In this document: positions 52,370-64,000 of the stretch, one piece after another
Numbering within the stretch: the first letter of the stretch is position 1
Layout: every line of letters starts with the position of its first letter
Source: Tomocerus qinae
Taxonomy: Eukaryota; Arthropoda; Collembola; Entomobryomorpha; Tomoceridae
Reading direction: 5' to 3'
Length of the DNA: 64,000 bases
Assembly: GCA_020055645.1 (NCBI GenBank)
Contig: CM034546.1
Span: 33,604,001 to 33,668,000 of the forward strand
The notes under the pieces: model-generated
What the model was told of the DNA's origin: nothing
Database searches by the model: none
Seen by the model: only the letters and a program-made list of their open reading frames with translations
Made by a program: the position numbers and the translations under genes

Positions 52370-53150
52370 ACTCTGCCTACCTCCTCCATCTTACTCCACC
52401 TCCCTCCTCCATTCCACTCTACCTCCCTCCTCCATTCCACTCTACCTCCCTCCTCCATTCCACTCTACCTCCCCCCTCCAACACACTCTACCTCCCTCCA
52501 CCATCTCACTCTACCTCCCACCTCCATCTCACTCTACCTCTCTCCTTCATCTCACTCAATCTTCCTCCTACATCTCACTGACCCATCTCATTTTACCTTT
52601 CTTAATCACCTCACTCTACCTTCCTCATCCACTTCACGCTTCCATCTCCCTCCTCCATCTCACCCTACCTCCCTCCTCCATCTCACTCTACCTCCCTCAT
52701 CCATTCCACTCTACCTCCCTCCTCCATTCAACTCTAACTCCCTCCTCCATCTCACTCTACCTCCCTCCTCCATCTCACTCTACCTCCCTCCTCCATCTCA
52801 CTCTACCTCCCTCCTCCATCTCACTCTACCTCCCTCATCCATTCCACTCTACCTCCCTCCTCCATTCAACTCTAACTCCCTCCTCCATCTCACTCTACCT
52901 CCCTCCTCCATCTCACTCTACCTCCCTCCTCCATCTCACTCTACCTCCCTCCTCCATTCAACTCTAACTCCCTCCTCCATCTCACTCTACCTCCCTCCTC
53001 CATCTCACTCTACCTCCCTCCTCCATCTCACTCTACCTTCCTCCTTCATCTTAATCTACTTCTCTCCTCCATCTCACTCTACCCATATCCTCCATCTTAC
53101 TCCACCTCCCTCCGCCATCTCACTCTCCCATATCACTCTACCTCCCCTTG
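52370..53150. repeat. 23-bp polypyrimidine minisatellite
   Basis: Around 34 units of ctacctccctcctccatctcact with variants. The plus strand is almost pure pyrimidine with regular A. As 23 is not a multiple of three and the unit has no stop, a 272-codon ORF runs through it; I do not regard that ORF as a gene. Confidence 0.92.
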
Positions 53151-53312
53151 TCGACCCCACCTTTACAACCATTGTGTTACTTTAACCTTATTTTATTGTT
53201 AAAAACAGTTGAATCTAAAATATTTTACTCATAATATTATGTTTTTGTTTGCATCCCCCATAGTCAAATCAAATATCTGGATACGTGGCGGCTGTATTAG
53301 TGTAGTAGAGTT

Positions 53313-53486
53313 CAGGGCCGCAGCGAGGGGGGGGGCAGGGGGCCCGCCTCCCCCCCGAAATCGAAGAAAAGAAAGGAATTTTTGCCTTAAAACCCAAAAG
53401 TTTATCGCGCCTCACGCGAATATACTATTATTTTTTAATTATTATTTGTCGGGCCCTCTGGAAATTTTTTTCTGGCTGCGGCCCTG
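53313..53486. mobile_element. Small hAT-like MITE, 174 bp
   Basis: Terminal inverted repeats CAGGGCCGCAGC and GCTGCGGCCCTG. The 8-bp flanks do not match clearly. It directly abuts the foldback at 53487. Confidence 0.7.
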
Positions 53487-53857
53487 AAGTTGAAAATTTT
53501 CAGAAATTCTGCCCGCTTTCCAACTTTTAAAATTTCCCCAGGTCCCCCAGAATTTTATTTTGGAATATTGATTCCAGAATTATTATAAGAATCGCATTTG
53601 TGATTTCTCCACCAATTTTCATCAAAATAGGAGGTGGTCGATTTTTCAACTTTTTTCTGGATTACCCTAATTTTGACAAACTCTCGAAAAAGTTGAAAAA
53701 TCGACGTCCTCCGATTTTGAAATTGAAAATTGGTGGAAAAATCACATATGCGATTCTTATAATGATTCTCGAATCAGAATTTCAAAATAAAATTCTGGGG
53801 GACCTGGACAAATTCGGAAAGTTGGAAAGCGGGCAAATTTTTGAAAATTTTCAACTT
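53487..53857. repeat. Long foldback, about 175-bp arms
   Basis: 53487-53661 is an imperfect reverse complement of 53682-53857, separated by about 20 bases. Shared blocks include AAGTTGAAAATTTTCA, GCCCGCTTTCCAACTTT and CCCCCAGAATTTTATTTTG. The transcript would form one long hairpin. Confidence 0.85.
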
Positions 53858-54022
53858 TTTATTTTCAAAAATTGTTTTACCCGGTTTTTCCTAATCGATT
53901 GGCATGGTATTAGAATTGGTTAGATTCGCAAAAAGATTCTCTACAAGATGGTATATAGACCATTTTGATAACTAGTCAGTATTGGGCTGTTGTGGGGGGG
54001 AATTATATAAGTGATGACCCTG

Positions 54023-54250
54023 TATAATAAAGCCATAAAAATTAAAGTGCAAATTAACCTTAAAGACAATGATCAAAATGAGTAGAAGTGGAGAACATAA
54101 GATTTAATGAGATGACACGAAAGTGGAATTTTATTTAGTCCAATATTAAATTAATCAATTATTCAAAGCTAAATAAAAATAGATTTGGTAAATAAGAGAG
54201 TATGGTGACTAACATCTTTAGGAATTTGCTTTACTACAAAACAGACTTTT
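54023..54250. repeat. Segment shared with 39853-40087
   Basis: Lies directly 3' of the CUB gene stop (minus strand), so it may be that gene's 3' UTR. The other copy is 14 kb away in the same orientation. Confidence 0.7.
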
Positions 54251-54328
54251 TCAATATAATAGCTTAATTACAAAATTTATTATACTACGATAATGATATC
54301 AATTTCATTTCATTTCAGCCAAATTATT

Positions 54329-57300
54329 TTATTCATTTAGGTGCTGTGTAAATTCGAGGCAAAATCCCCGGTTCATAACATCCATAGAGGGTTCATCAGA
54401 ATCTGTTTTTACGTGCAATATGAAGGGTTTCACTCTTGCTACGAACAACCGATGACATAAAAATATTAAAATTACGTGCAATTTAGAAATACATTTGCAC
54501 GAACAATTATTTTTATTGGATGAATGCATGTGGGTCAGACATGGCATTTGAAATATTTCACGGAAATAAATAGGTGACATTTTTGAAATATATCGCAAAA
54601 TATTTCACCCCACTTTCCTTGAAAAATTAAATATTTGAAATAAACGACATATATAGGGCACATGGCATTTATTTTAAACATTTCAATAAAATTCGTTTGG
54701 AATAAATACAACGAGCTTGCGTGTACACACGAGCATTGTATTTATTTCAAAAATTTCATTAATTTCATTTTTTAAGAAAAATTCATTGAAATAAGAAATT
54801 AATGCAATGTCTAATGTGGGTTAAGTGGACTAAAATTACATTATTAGCGTCTTGTTATAGCTCTCGCTTTTTTAGTGGTTTAAATAAAATAAATGAAATA
54901 ATTGTATACAAGTAAGTTAATATGTATTAGCTCACATGTAACTTGATTCCCAATGGTTGCAGCAAATGAATTTCCACAGTATCTGTCATACCCAGTGGGT
55001 TCTTCTGACATTGGGTTTGTGTTAGAATCGTCCGTCATTAAAATAACGTAATCTGTTAGGCATAGTGTCTGTAGGCGAAAACAAAAATACATTAGTGTGT
55101 ATTGTACAGGGCATGAAAAACACATGGGTTTTTGCTTTTCATTAGGAAAAACCCAACCCAAAAACCCGGGTTTTTGAGCAAAAACCCTGGGGTTTTGCTG
55201 TTTGCTACCCAAAAACCCGGGTTTTTGGGTTTTTCATGCCCTGGTATTGTACTCTCGTACATCGTACTTCAGACTAAATCAAAAGAATTAAACCAGTATA
55301 ATATAGTATTACCACTTACTACCTCAGAGTAATCTTTTTTCAAAGACGAATACCGATAAATCGAATTAACTACGCTGTTAAAGGTCATTAAAATCATTTT
55401 TTTCGGAATATTGGCATGCAAAATTTAAAAAAATATCGCTGAATCGAAAATAGTTTTACTTTCCCTAACTTTATAGGACAGGTTTATCTCTAGAACTCAC
55501 GCGAGGAACAGGAAACCCTTAGAGGGGTATAATTAATTTAAACGGAACATCAAGATAATACACGCCGAATTGTATTTGGTTTATTAAGCGTGGACATTTT
55601 ATCAAATTAAAGCACGAAAAATCGCAAAATAATCTGAAATTAAGAATAAATGTAAATATTGGCGTCCAAGTAAATGATGCATAAAAAATTACCTTAGAAT
55701 TTTCCATCCTATGATTTGCCACCTCCCCGGTTAATAGGAACGCCTTAGTGCTTTCTTCGCTTTCACAGGGTCTCCACTGAATTCAAATAAATTATTATTA
55801 AAAAGAAACCTTAATGAACAGTTTCGAAAAACTAGGTTTTTAAAAAAAATTCCCTGCAACCGAGATTTTTTATATAAGTGTAGGTATAATTATAACCAAG
55901 GTTCATTTTTATTCTACAATATGTCAAGAAAGATAATAATAATAACAAAGTTGTTTCTCATTTAAGAGTTAGAATTAGAACCACAGAACAATGAAATACA
56001 AACTGCTATGCTATGGAAACTTATTTCATATGGATAGGGGAGAATGCTGTCGGTTGTCCGACATTTTACTTCGATAATTTTTATAATAACACTACAATAT
56101 TTTTCATAGTTATGGTTTATACAATTTGATTATTGGGTTCTTATGTACAAATGTAATTAATTTCACTTACACATATCCCTCAATACAGGGGGAAATAAAT
56201 TTCATTTCAGAAACAAATTCGGACAACCGACAGCGCTAGTGCTGTCGGTTGTTCAAGTTAAGATTAATAGCTAAAACACAATAAAACCTAATTCAAATTT
56301 TTATAAAAGTATTGGTTTTATGTTCAGAGAAGTATGTCTAAAACTTCTAGGATTTTACAACTTTCTAGGAAAAAGATGAAAACGAATGCATCAACTATTT
56401 CATGTTTTCAGTGATGCAAGACACTAATGTTAGAAAATTAAACTGTAAAAACGTGGAGTGGACATATTATCTTAAACAGAACCATAAAATATATAAATAG
56501 TATTTAAAAAGTGGTTTTATTGTTTTTCAACCATTAATTTTAATATGGACAACCGACAGCATACACCAGTCGGACAACCAACAGCATAAGCCTATTTTAG
56601 TAATGACTAATTTCTCCGGAAGGGATATGAACAATAACTGATAATTAATATCAAATACTTAAACTGAAACTTATATGTTAGTGTTAGCTAAAAATCCCAG
56701 TTCATACTAACAAGTATTACTCCTAATAATGGTAGTCGGACAACCGACAGCACTCTCCCCTACCTACGTTTTACATGCTGTAGATGGAAAGTATGTAATA
56801 TTAAGCACACAGGTTGTGTCTAGAAAGAGAATTGCACACTAGTGGGATACAGTATAAGTGTAAATGACCAGTGTGAATTTATAGAGAATTTTTGTCAGCG
56901 CGAACTTTATCCACCAGTCCTTGTTGAGTACTCACTCCACTCTACGCAAAGAAAAGCACTCAGCTCGGGGGCTTGTTTTAAATTTGATGTAGTTTTGCGT
57001 ATTTTCCCAAATTTTACAAATCTACTCACATACGCTCATCTACGAAGTAACGCCTGGTACACCACTACTATACAAATTGCAGAATTTCATCGCATTTGTT
57101 ACTTTCTAATTTGTACATGGGTTTTTAACACTAATTGTAGTAATTTGTATGTTTTAGTATTCGAAATAAATTAAGTATAGTTTTGCCGTAATAGAATGTG
57201 AACCGTATTCAGGACGGATGCAAACACTGTAGTCTAAATTTGCTAAATGAGGAATGTTTGGGTAGCCTAGTGATTTCACCGATCCAATTGCTTTCATGTG

Positions 57301-60300
57301 GTACCGTAGGCATCCGACTGGCGCTATTAAATGTGGAATTTGATCAAGGTGTCGTTTATGCTGTAAATTCCTTAATTTTTTGTTTATTTTAAGTTTTGTT
57401 ATGTATAAATAGAAATGTGGTAGCTATGAAATAGCACAGGGAACCCAGCTAAAGGGGAAACCTAGCACTCAAGAGAATTTCAGCAAGCCCCACATCACAG
57501 TAGCGAAACAATTCCAAAAAATTAACTGGCACTCAACTAAGGTTTAATATATTAACAAGCACTGTTATTTAATTCTACAAAAAGGTGTACAATGCAAACT
57601 GGCACAAAGAAATCAAGGCGGCGGAAAAAAGTAAAACCAGCTCCACTAAATAAGTTAAATAAGTATGTCGATACAGCAGAACCAATTTGGATTAGACGTT
57701 TTGAAATGGCAATTAGTACGCAGTACGCACATTACAATCATTATAAAATAACCCCTTTCTATAAAAAAAGCTCATACTCATGCACTGCTCCTGCTAAATG
57801 GGGTAAATCCAAAAATGAAAGTAGTCTCAACATTTTTAAAAAATGATAGCATATTTCCTTTTAAATTGCCGTGGTCCCCATCTTTTGGGAATTTTTTGAA
57901 CTTGTTGGAGTATTTTTGACAAAGGGACAAACACTTGAATTTTCATGTGTAGCAAAATCTTATACAATATTTAAACTTTTTCCCTCGTAGTTTAATTTTT
58001 TTTCTATTTAGGTATATAAATAGTGTACATTTCTGTTAATTGCAATACATTTTTCTTGTTTGTTTTCAAAGCAGGTTTTTGTGACGTGTGTCTATGTACA
58101 GAACCACGGCTACCGGGTCACATTAACGAAAAATATTCAAATTTATACTTAGCTACAACTTAAGCTACGGGCCTTGCCGGTATTTATAACTGACAACTGA
58201 CATAATATATTATTGTCAATTCGAATGTGAGGATAACAATGGTGTATATACGAATTCTTCTTTGTCACTAGACTATGCTTCAAAAATCGTTGTGAAAAAT
58301 ATAAATGGTTAATTACATTGTTAAGCTTGCGAAGCAGTGAAAAAGTAGTAGACTTATACAATTCACCCCCGTTTTGTCAACACTAAAATGTCAACAGAGC
58401 CAAAAAATCAAAAAACCTTTTTGTCAACACCGCTTTCTTTTTTGTCAAAACCAATTTCTTTTTTGTCAACAGCAATTTCCTTTTTTGTCAACACCACTTC
58501 TATAGAGGTTTATTTCTGGCATATGAAATAAGTAGTCCAATAAGTATGAGGTAATAAATCAAATAAGCCCTTGGAATGTTCTAAATAAATAGTCAAATAA
58601 GCAGATGAAATAATAAGACAGTAAGAATTAACTTAAATAAGCATCTAGGCATAAACAGTAAAATAAGCCAAAAATTAATTTCCTAATCTGCTAGCAACAG
58701 TATAGATCGGAAATGGATAAAATACACTGCCACTCCACCGACGCCGCCAATACATGGTTTATTAGGGTAGCAATTAACACGTGGTAAACAAAATGTATCC
58801 TAATATTGGCTAAATTTAAGGGGGATGGCGGTGACGGTGTATTTTTTCAAATCCTGTATAGATTCATACAGAGAAAGACATTTTGTTTTAAATAATCTTT
58901 TAAACCATTTTTGAAAAATATACTGTGGAGTTTCAAGATTATTTTTGTTAGGAAAAGTGTTTTCCACATAGATGCTGACATAGATGTGTTCTCGGCACGG
59001 TGTTGCTCTTTTTAAACCAGAAACTTTACTCCATAAACTTGCACATGCTAGGCCGAGTGGCAAGGGTAGTGAGTAGCTTAGTTAAAACTATACATCTTGT
59101 CTCACTATGGACAACTTAAATTGGAAGTTGTGCTACATTATATATACGTAGACATTGTTGACAAAAAGGGTGTTACGTGTTGACAAAAAACAATCTCAAA
59201 ATTAATTAGGTGTTGAAAAAAGGGGGTCCTTCCGATTTATACTCGTCTTATACTTACGAAAGCCTTGAAAAGTTAAAACTCATTTTATAAATTATGAGAG
59301 TTGTCATTTATTACAAAATGATCGAAATAATATTTTTTGTACTTAAATTAGTTGAATATTGCTATTAAACTGTCTTTGCCGTGTCTTATGTATTTTACAG
59401 CACTTGGGGCATTAACGGAATGTAAAACCACCGTGAGCGTGAATAGTGAAAATTACCTCTTGAAAGGGAAGTGCACTCCAAGTAAATGATTTTGATATTC
59501 CATTTTTTCTGAGCATCACTACTATCTGAAGCTTTGGAATTAAACTCCTTGGTATTGCTTCCAATCGTCAACGTGATATCTTTTCGTTTTCCAAAATCCA
59601 TATACACTAAAATATCAAATAATATTAAATATAATATAACAATTCGTATATTTATTAAATAACATACTAGTATTGTACTACTTCAATTTGCAAAACATTT
59701 TCACTTACAAATTACTAAGTGAAATTTTAACAGTACTATTACATTGGGACACCTCTGACTAACTTATGTAATATATATTATTGTACCTAATACTATGGCC
59801 GAAGTAAGAGCAATCTTTACAATAACAGATTGAAACACTTTATGGAGCATATAACAAGAATTTTGTAATTTGGGGGACTTGGTAACGAATTGAGACTACA
59901 TGGCCATGGTACTGAGGTCCGGAGGAGGTGACTGTGTGAGGAAGTGGAGAGGACATTGAGCAAATAGAAATTATGTTTTGTTGAGGAAGTCAATGTGTTC
60001 GAAAATGGAGATTAGATGACGCTGATAAAAACTATTTTTGTTGGGGAAAATGAATGTGTGGGAATGAAGAGATGGACATTCATTTATCATTTATAAGTCT
60101 GAAAATAAAAGTTTGCAACTAACCGTGTTGCCCTGCAAGATTTCCACATAAATCAGGGATGGCATTTTCCGTGTCCAAATTGTTCGTTTTAAAATAATCG
60201 TTACTGCACCTGCCATCATCATTGGGGTTGCCAATCTGAAAATCAACGAAGTCCAGTCGCACTTGGCACACATTGTCATTAGGCTGTTTGAAAATACATA

Positions 60301-63300
60301 TTACAATCCTAATTAATAGCAGTGCAGTGATAGTAATTAGTTAATATTTAAGTTTACGAAGGTTGTGAGTACCAATATTCGACAATTTTCGAATATTGAA
60401 CCACGTTTGTTTCACCCCTAGGCCGTGGGTAGTCATTTACGTGCAGTTTTATGATTGCTAACCAAAATTTTGACGAGTTTACATTTCCGGTGTAAAAAGC
60501 ATTTATCTGTTTGAATAATCAAATTTCAACGTATGCAGGCTTAGGAAACATGTAAATGAGACAAGAACTCAACTGGAGTTTAGCTCAGGCTTGTCAGTAA
60601 CACTTTTCACATCAGTTACAATCCTACACCGAAAAACTGAGCAGTGACCTCTAAAAAAACTTAGAAGTACAATTTACAATACACATTTTACTGAAAAATC
60701 TGAGGCCTAAAATTTTGTTTAATGATTGTGGATATTCAACTATAGTGTAACCGTATTCTCGAAAAGACGAAAGTTACCATTTATCTTATCTATTGATTTA
60801 AATATTTATTAAGACTTAGTCCTACAAGAGCAGAAACATTAGATATAAGGGTGGCTCCGTCTTTTAAAAAATGTCATTAAATTTAAAATGTCATTTTTCA
60901 ACAGTATGCTACGTTTTAATTTAAAGGCTCATTTATTTACCGGTTAATTATTCAATTACCGGTTAATTAAAAATAAGTAATTTTTATCTCCCAGTCCTAA
61001 TGTTCTCCTTCATTGCTGAATTTTTGCAGAAAAATATTTTTAATAGCGTAGGTAAGAAAATTTTCTGTTATCCCTAGAATGCCCGCATGCAGTAGTCCAT
61101 CCATGGATTTTGGGTCTTTTTTCTATTCTAACTTTGAGCAAATATGTCTTACAACCTCGAGGATTTTTGTATTTGTCAAGAATGCGTTTCTCTCGTTATG
61201 TGGAAACTTTCTTTAAAATCAGTTGATATTTAAGGCAAAATAAAATTAAAAAACTGAAAAGTGGGACCACTTTTCTACGTTGATGCCCACGCTGGTCCAT
61301 CCATGGAAAGTGATGGCTTCGAATTCCCTGAGTCCATGGGTGGACCACCTCACGTAACAGTGCTGCTGCAAGGCGAGGCATATTATTTATGAAACCATGC
61401 ACCGAACCCTGATAGTCAAAAATTCCCATGCAATCCACGCGTGGACAACCAATCACAACGCTCAGCCATGTATGGACCGCTTGGGCATTAACGTTATTTT
61501 ACCTGGGAAGACTAGGGTTATTATGATTCACCCTATGACCTAAAACTCTGAATGTTTAATTGTGTCAGTTTTGTAACCTTGCTTTTTGATATAGATTACC
61601 TTTTTGATTTTAACAGTGCATTCTCTTGATAAGGAGGATGTCGTATCTGGGTATCCATGACTTCTGAAGTGTGTGTTATTTTGCGTGATATCCGCTTCAC
61701 AATACGCAAGGGCTGCCAGATACCGATATTAAAATCATCAAAAGGTTAATAACTTTCATTTCTTGCAAATAGTCTTGAAATATTGAAATACACGAAAGAC
61801 ATTATGTTCATTATGTCCTCCATATTTGCAGAGCAAGTTTTCAATGAATATTTTGATCACATTTGTTTGTTCAGCGTTAAAATCTGTCAAAATATTTATA
61901 TTTTGGCTGGCTACGAAAAATAATAATAAAAAATTTGAATCTGATCCAACCCCGAAATGACTGGACCGATTAGTTCGATTAGTATAAAACTTCAAACAGA
62001 AGTTTAGCATGCTCTACCTCGGGTTTTTATTTGAATTTTTGAAACATTCGCATTTCCTCCTGTCAAAATTACGAAATAAACTTGAATGTCAATGTGAGAG
62101 GTATAGCCAGAAATTATTTGATATAGGAAAATAAAAAAAGTGATCTTCAGTGGATATTTTTAGCTAGGTACATTTATATGTGCACTTTCGTGCAATGAAC
62201 TAACATCTTTGGTCTAAAAAATTCATTTTTCAGTATTACATTGCCTGTAACACCAAAAAATCGGATTTTAAAAAAAACTTAGAAACTACAGGTTCGATTT
62301 GGATAAAATTTGGAACAGAGGTAAAGAATCGTTGTATCTCAGAGTATTTTTTGAATTTAAGAAAATTACTTCCTTTCAAAATTACAAAATAAATTATGAA
62401 ATATGCAAATTGTCATATAAGGAATTGTTTTATCAAAATTCTGTCTATTTAAAAATAAAGCCCTTGTAAAGTTATGGTTTGTAGGGCAAAAACATATTTC
62501 AAAATTGTTGACCTCTACGAAATATCAGAGGTCAAATATTGTTTTTGTCAAAAAATGTCGATGTGAGGTGTCAACCTTAATCTAAAGATGGGATAGAGGC
62601 CAAATAATTACTAATTTTTGCAGCCGAGGACCCTATAAAGAGGTCAAAGGTCATGTCTGCAAAACTTGTAATGTTTGCTCTAGATCTAGGTAATTTGTAT
62701 TACAACTTGACTAATCTCATTATATGCTAATCTACGCATTCAGATTTCTTCCCATCTAGGTATTAACTATTATAGTGTTATTAAGTAGTGCATCAGGTGT
62801 TAAGGGGAACATACTAGCCGAAACCCATTTATAGAATTCGCCCCAGTGTACGCCCTCCCACTGTGAGGATGGGAGAAATGCACTGTTAGAAATGGGAGGT
62901 GGGTGTGAATTAAGGAAGGTGGGAGTGGGAGAAATGGGAGAAACGGGAGAAAGGGTTATTTGGGGTAATGTGGGCACCTAAAATCGCCCGCTAAATGCAA
63001 ATAAGTGGGAGCTTCTCCCATTTCTCCCATTATTCACACCCTCCCGTTTCTCCCATTTCTCACAGGTGGGTGTGAATTAAGCACAAAAGGTGGGAAAAGG
63101 CGTACACTGATTCGCCCTCCACCTCCCAACTGGGTAAGTGCTTGTTAAAGATCTCGAAACACACAATAGTTAACTTTGTACTTGTATTAATATGTTTTGA
63201 ATGTATATCGTTTTGGGCGTAAAATATAATCATATCCGTTTCTAGCAAGTTGATGAGTTACTTAATTTTTCGTTTTTGAAAAAGTATTGCAGGAAGCCAT

Positions 63301-63830
63301 TTTCTGCAATTACTGTACTCAGGATGTGGTCTGTATTAACGGACTCATCTAGCGAAAGAGAAATTAAAATCAATCCCACGTATACCAACCTGATTTTAAG
63401 GAACCTTCTAACCTAATATATATCAAGATACAATAATTAAATCTATTTTTCAGTCGTTACTGAAGTAATAAGACCTGCAAAAAAAGTTATGCTGACAAAA
63501 AGCCAGAAAGTGTTGACAAACATCGACGGCCAAAGGGTTCAAAATTGTGTTGACTATTCGGGGCATTCCTATATTAAAAATTATGGTACAACAGAAATTT
63601 GACAGTAGTGACAACTTTAAGTAGATATCTTTAAAAAAACTTTTTGTTTATGGACAAGTTCATTTACCAATACAACAGACGCCAAATCCTGAAGCACAAG
63701 TTCCATCCACTACTCCATTCGAGCTTTGACATTGTTTTCTAACATCAAAAGGAGTTAAGCACCAATATACAAAAACAAATATTACCTTGTAAAAATTAAA
63801 AAATCGCATTGGTAAAATTAACAAAATCAT
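54329..63830 (-). CDS. Arthropod-type CUB-domain secreted protein, six exons resolved
   Basis: Exons on the minus strand: 63830-63668 (hydrophobic VIFVFVYWC leader, then QCQSSNGVVDGTCASGFGVC, a Cys cluster seen in arthropod CUB proteins; the start could also be 63809); 60283-60124 (NVCQVRLDFVDFQIGNP, DLCGNLAGQH); 59606-59457 (VYMDFGKRKDITLTIG); 55776-55693; 55068-54936 (DYVILM, DRYCGNSF); 54438-54329 (KPFILHVKTDSD, NRGFCLEFTQH, stop). All sites are GT..AG, and adjacent phases agree for exons 2-3, 4-5 and 5-6 of this list. Phases require at least one exon between 63668 and 60283 and one between 59457 and 55776; I could not find them, including the expected Cys-Leu-Gln-Tyr segment. CUB proteins bind other extracellular proteins or sugars; the exact role is unknown. 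Introns hold MITEs. Confidence 0.68.
55107..55243. mobile_element. Small hAT-like MITE, 137 bp
   Basis: Ends CAGGGCATGAAAAAC and GTTTTTCATGCCCTG, flanked by a perfect 8-bp duplication GTATTGTA (55099-55106, 55244-55251). The interior is built of acccgggttt palindromes. It lies in a CUB gene intron 39 bases upstream of an exon's splice acceptor. Confidence 0.92.
56037..56760. mobile_element. Tc1/mariner-like MITE, 724 bp
   Basis: Inverted ends GGGGAGAATGCTGTCGGTTG and its near-complement (one mismatch over 26 bases), flanked by TA on both sides. GTCGGACAACCGACAGC-type words recur inside, including a palindrome at about 56220-56250. No transposase. It lies within a CUB gene intron. Confidence 0.75.
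56763..58364. other. Intron sequence with small ORFs of doubtful reality
   Basis: A basic 84-codon plus-strand ORF at 57592-57846 (TKKSRRRKKVKPAPLNK) and two others at 56842-57392 have no recognisable features. A CUB exon must lie in this intron or the next repeat, but I did not find it. Confidence 0.35.
58365..59226. mobile_element. Possible MITE with tttttgtcaaca repeats
   Basis: Ends ACCCCCGTTTTGTCAACAC and a near-complement (18 of about 20). Five tttttgtcaaca words lie near the left end and three inverted ones near the right. No clear target duplication. Confidence 0.5.
61072..61517. mobile_element. piggyBac-like MITE, diverged family, 446 bp
   Basis: Starts CCCTAGAATGCCCGC and ends GACTAGGG between TTAT repeats (61068-61071, 61518-61521), a variant of TTAA. 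The stretch near 61130-61200 (ttttgagcaaatatg ... aatgcgtttctct) aligns with the same part of the elements at 37717 and 42979. Confidence 0.75.
61522..62843. other. Intron sequence, nothing recognised
   Basis: AT-rich, no exon-like frame or repeat supported; presumed CUB gene intron. A missing exon could be here. Confidence 0.4.
62844..63109. mobile_element. Small hAT-like MITE, 266 bp
   Basis: Ends CAGTGTACGCC and GGCGTACACTG, with a perfect 8-bp duplication ATTCGCCC (62836-62843, 63110-63117). The interior repeats tgggagaaatgggag and its complement. Confidence 0.92.
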
Positions 63831-64000
63831 CTCACTTTGTGTAGCAAATTCCAGATACTCCTGATAACTTGGGTACACAAGGAGCATTTACAATGGTTAC
63901 ATAAAGGGGTAGAAAGGGTAAGACTGAAAATAATGAAATATATTAATACAAAAGACGTTGAAAACAATGGGATTTTGTATCAAAAAGCACTCTTGGTATC

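Noticed and set aside
52367..53185. 272-codon ORF rich in Leu, Pro and Ser
   Set aside because: It is the translation of the 23-bp minisatellite; other frames are equally open and the repeat explains it.
60935..60975. Direct repeat of ttaccggttaatta
   Set aside because: Only two short copies in AT-rich DNA; no larger structure found.

Overview
The window is AT-rich eukaryotic, almost certainly arthropod DNA. The evidence is a CYP3-clan-like P450, an arthropod-type CUB secreted protein, a BEL/Pao retrotransposon, non-LTR retrotransposons, many hAT- and piggyBac-like MITEs, and an ambisense densovirus-like (parvovirus) element. Small exons with canonical GT..AG introns fit a hexapod such as a springtail, but nothing in the sequence fixes the species. 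All calls come from reading the sequence by eye; no database search was possible.

Layout. (a) 1-5.1 kb: a MITE complex, then a seven-exon gene for a 479-residue secreted protein of no recognised family. The first 4393 bases recur, nearly identical, at 43668-48067, where the gene copy is cut off by a LINE fragment. (b) 5.4-8.1 kb: LINE debris and a two-exon gene that is probably transposon-derived. (c) 8.6-34.1 kb: one P450 pseudogene on the minus strand, split inside an exon by a 23.6-kb stack of nested insertions. A BEL element (9526-33165, 5-bp target duplication ACTTG) holds LINE A in its 3' LTR (10035-22675, 17-bp target duplication). LINE A holds LINE B (10343-18094, 12-bp target duplication). 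LINE B is inverted in the manner of twin priming, and a 4.55-kb densovirus-like genome (12633-17185) sits exactly at its inversion junction. (d) 35.4-39.6 kb: a decayed envelope-like (baculovirus F/errantivirus type) gene on the minus strand with small downstream ORFs, interrupted by a MITE with an 8-bp target duplication. (e) 42.5-48.7 kb: the second MITE complex and the duplicated gene. (f) 48.7-54 kb: minisatellites, small MITEs and a 370-bp foldback. (g) 54.3-63.8 kb: a minus-strand CUB-domain gene with six resolved exons and at least two not found, whose introns carry several MITEs.

How it fits together. The host genes are the orphan secreted gene, the CUB gene and the dead P450; almost everything else is mobile or viral. 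The insertion order in (c) can be read from the target duplications: P450, then BEL, then LINE A, then LINE B, with the virus joining with or after LINE B. The two BEL LTRs are both 588 bp and I see only two differences, and the viral terminal repeats look identical over about 170 bp, so the whole stack is young. Even so, almost every element ORF carries frameshifts or stops. The capsid ORF, the LINE B RT ORF and LINE A ORF1 are the long exceptions.
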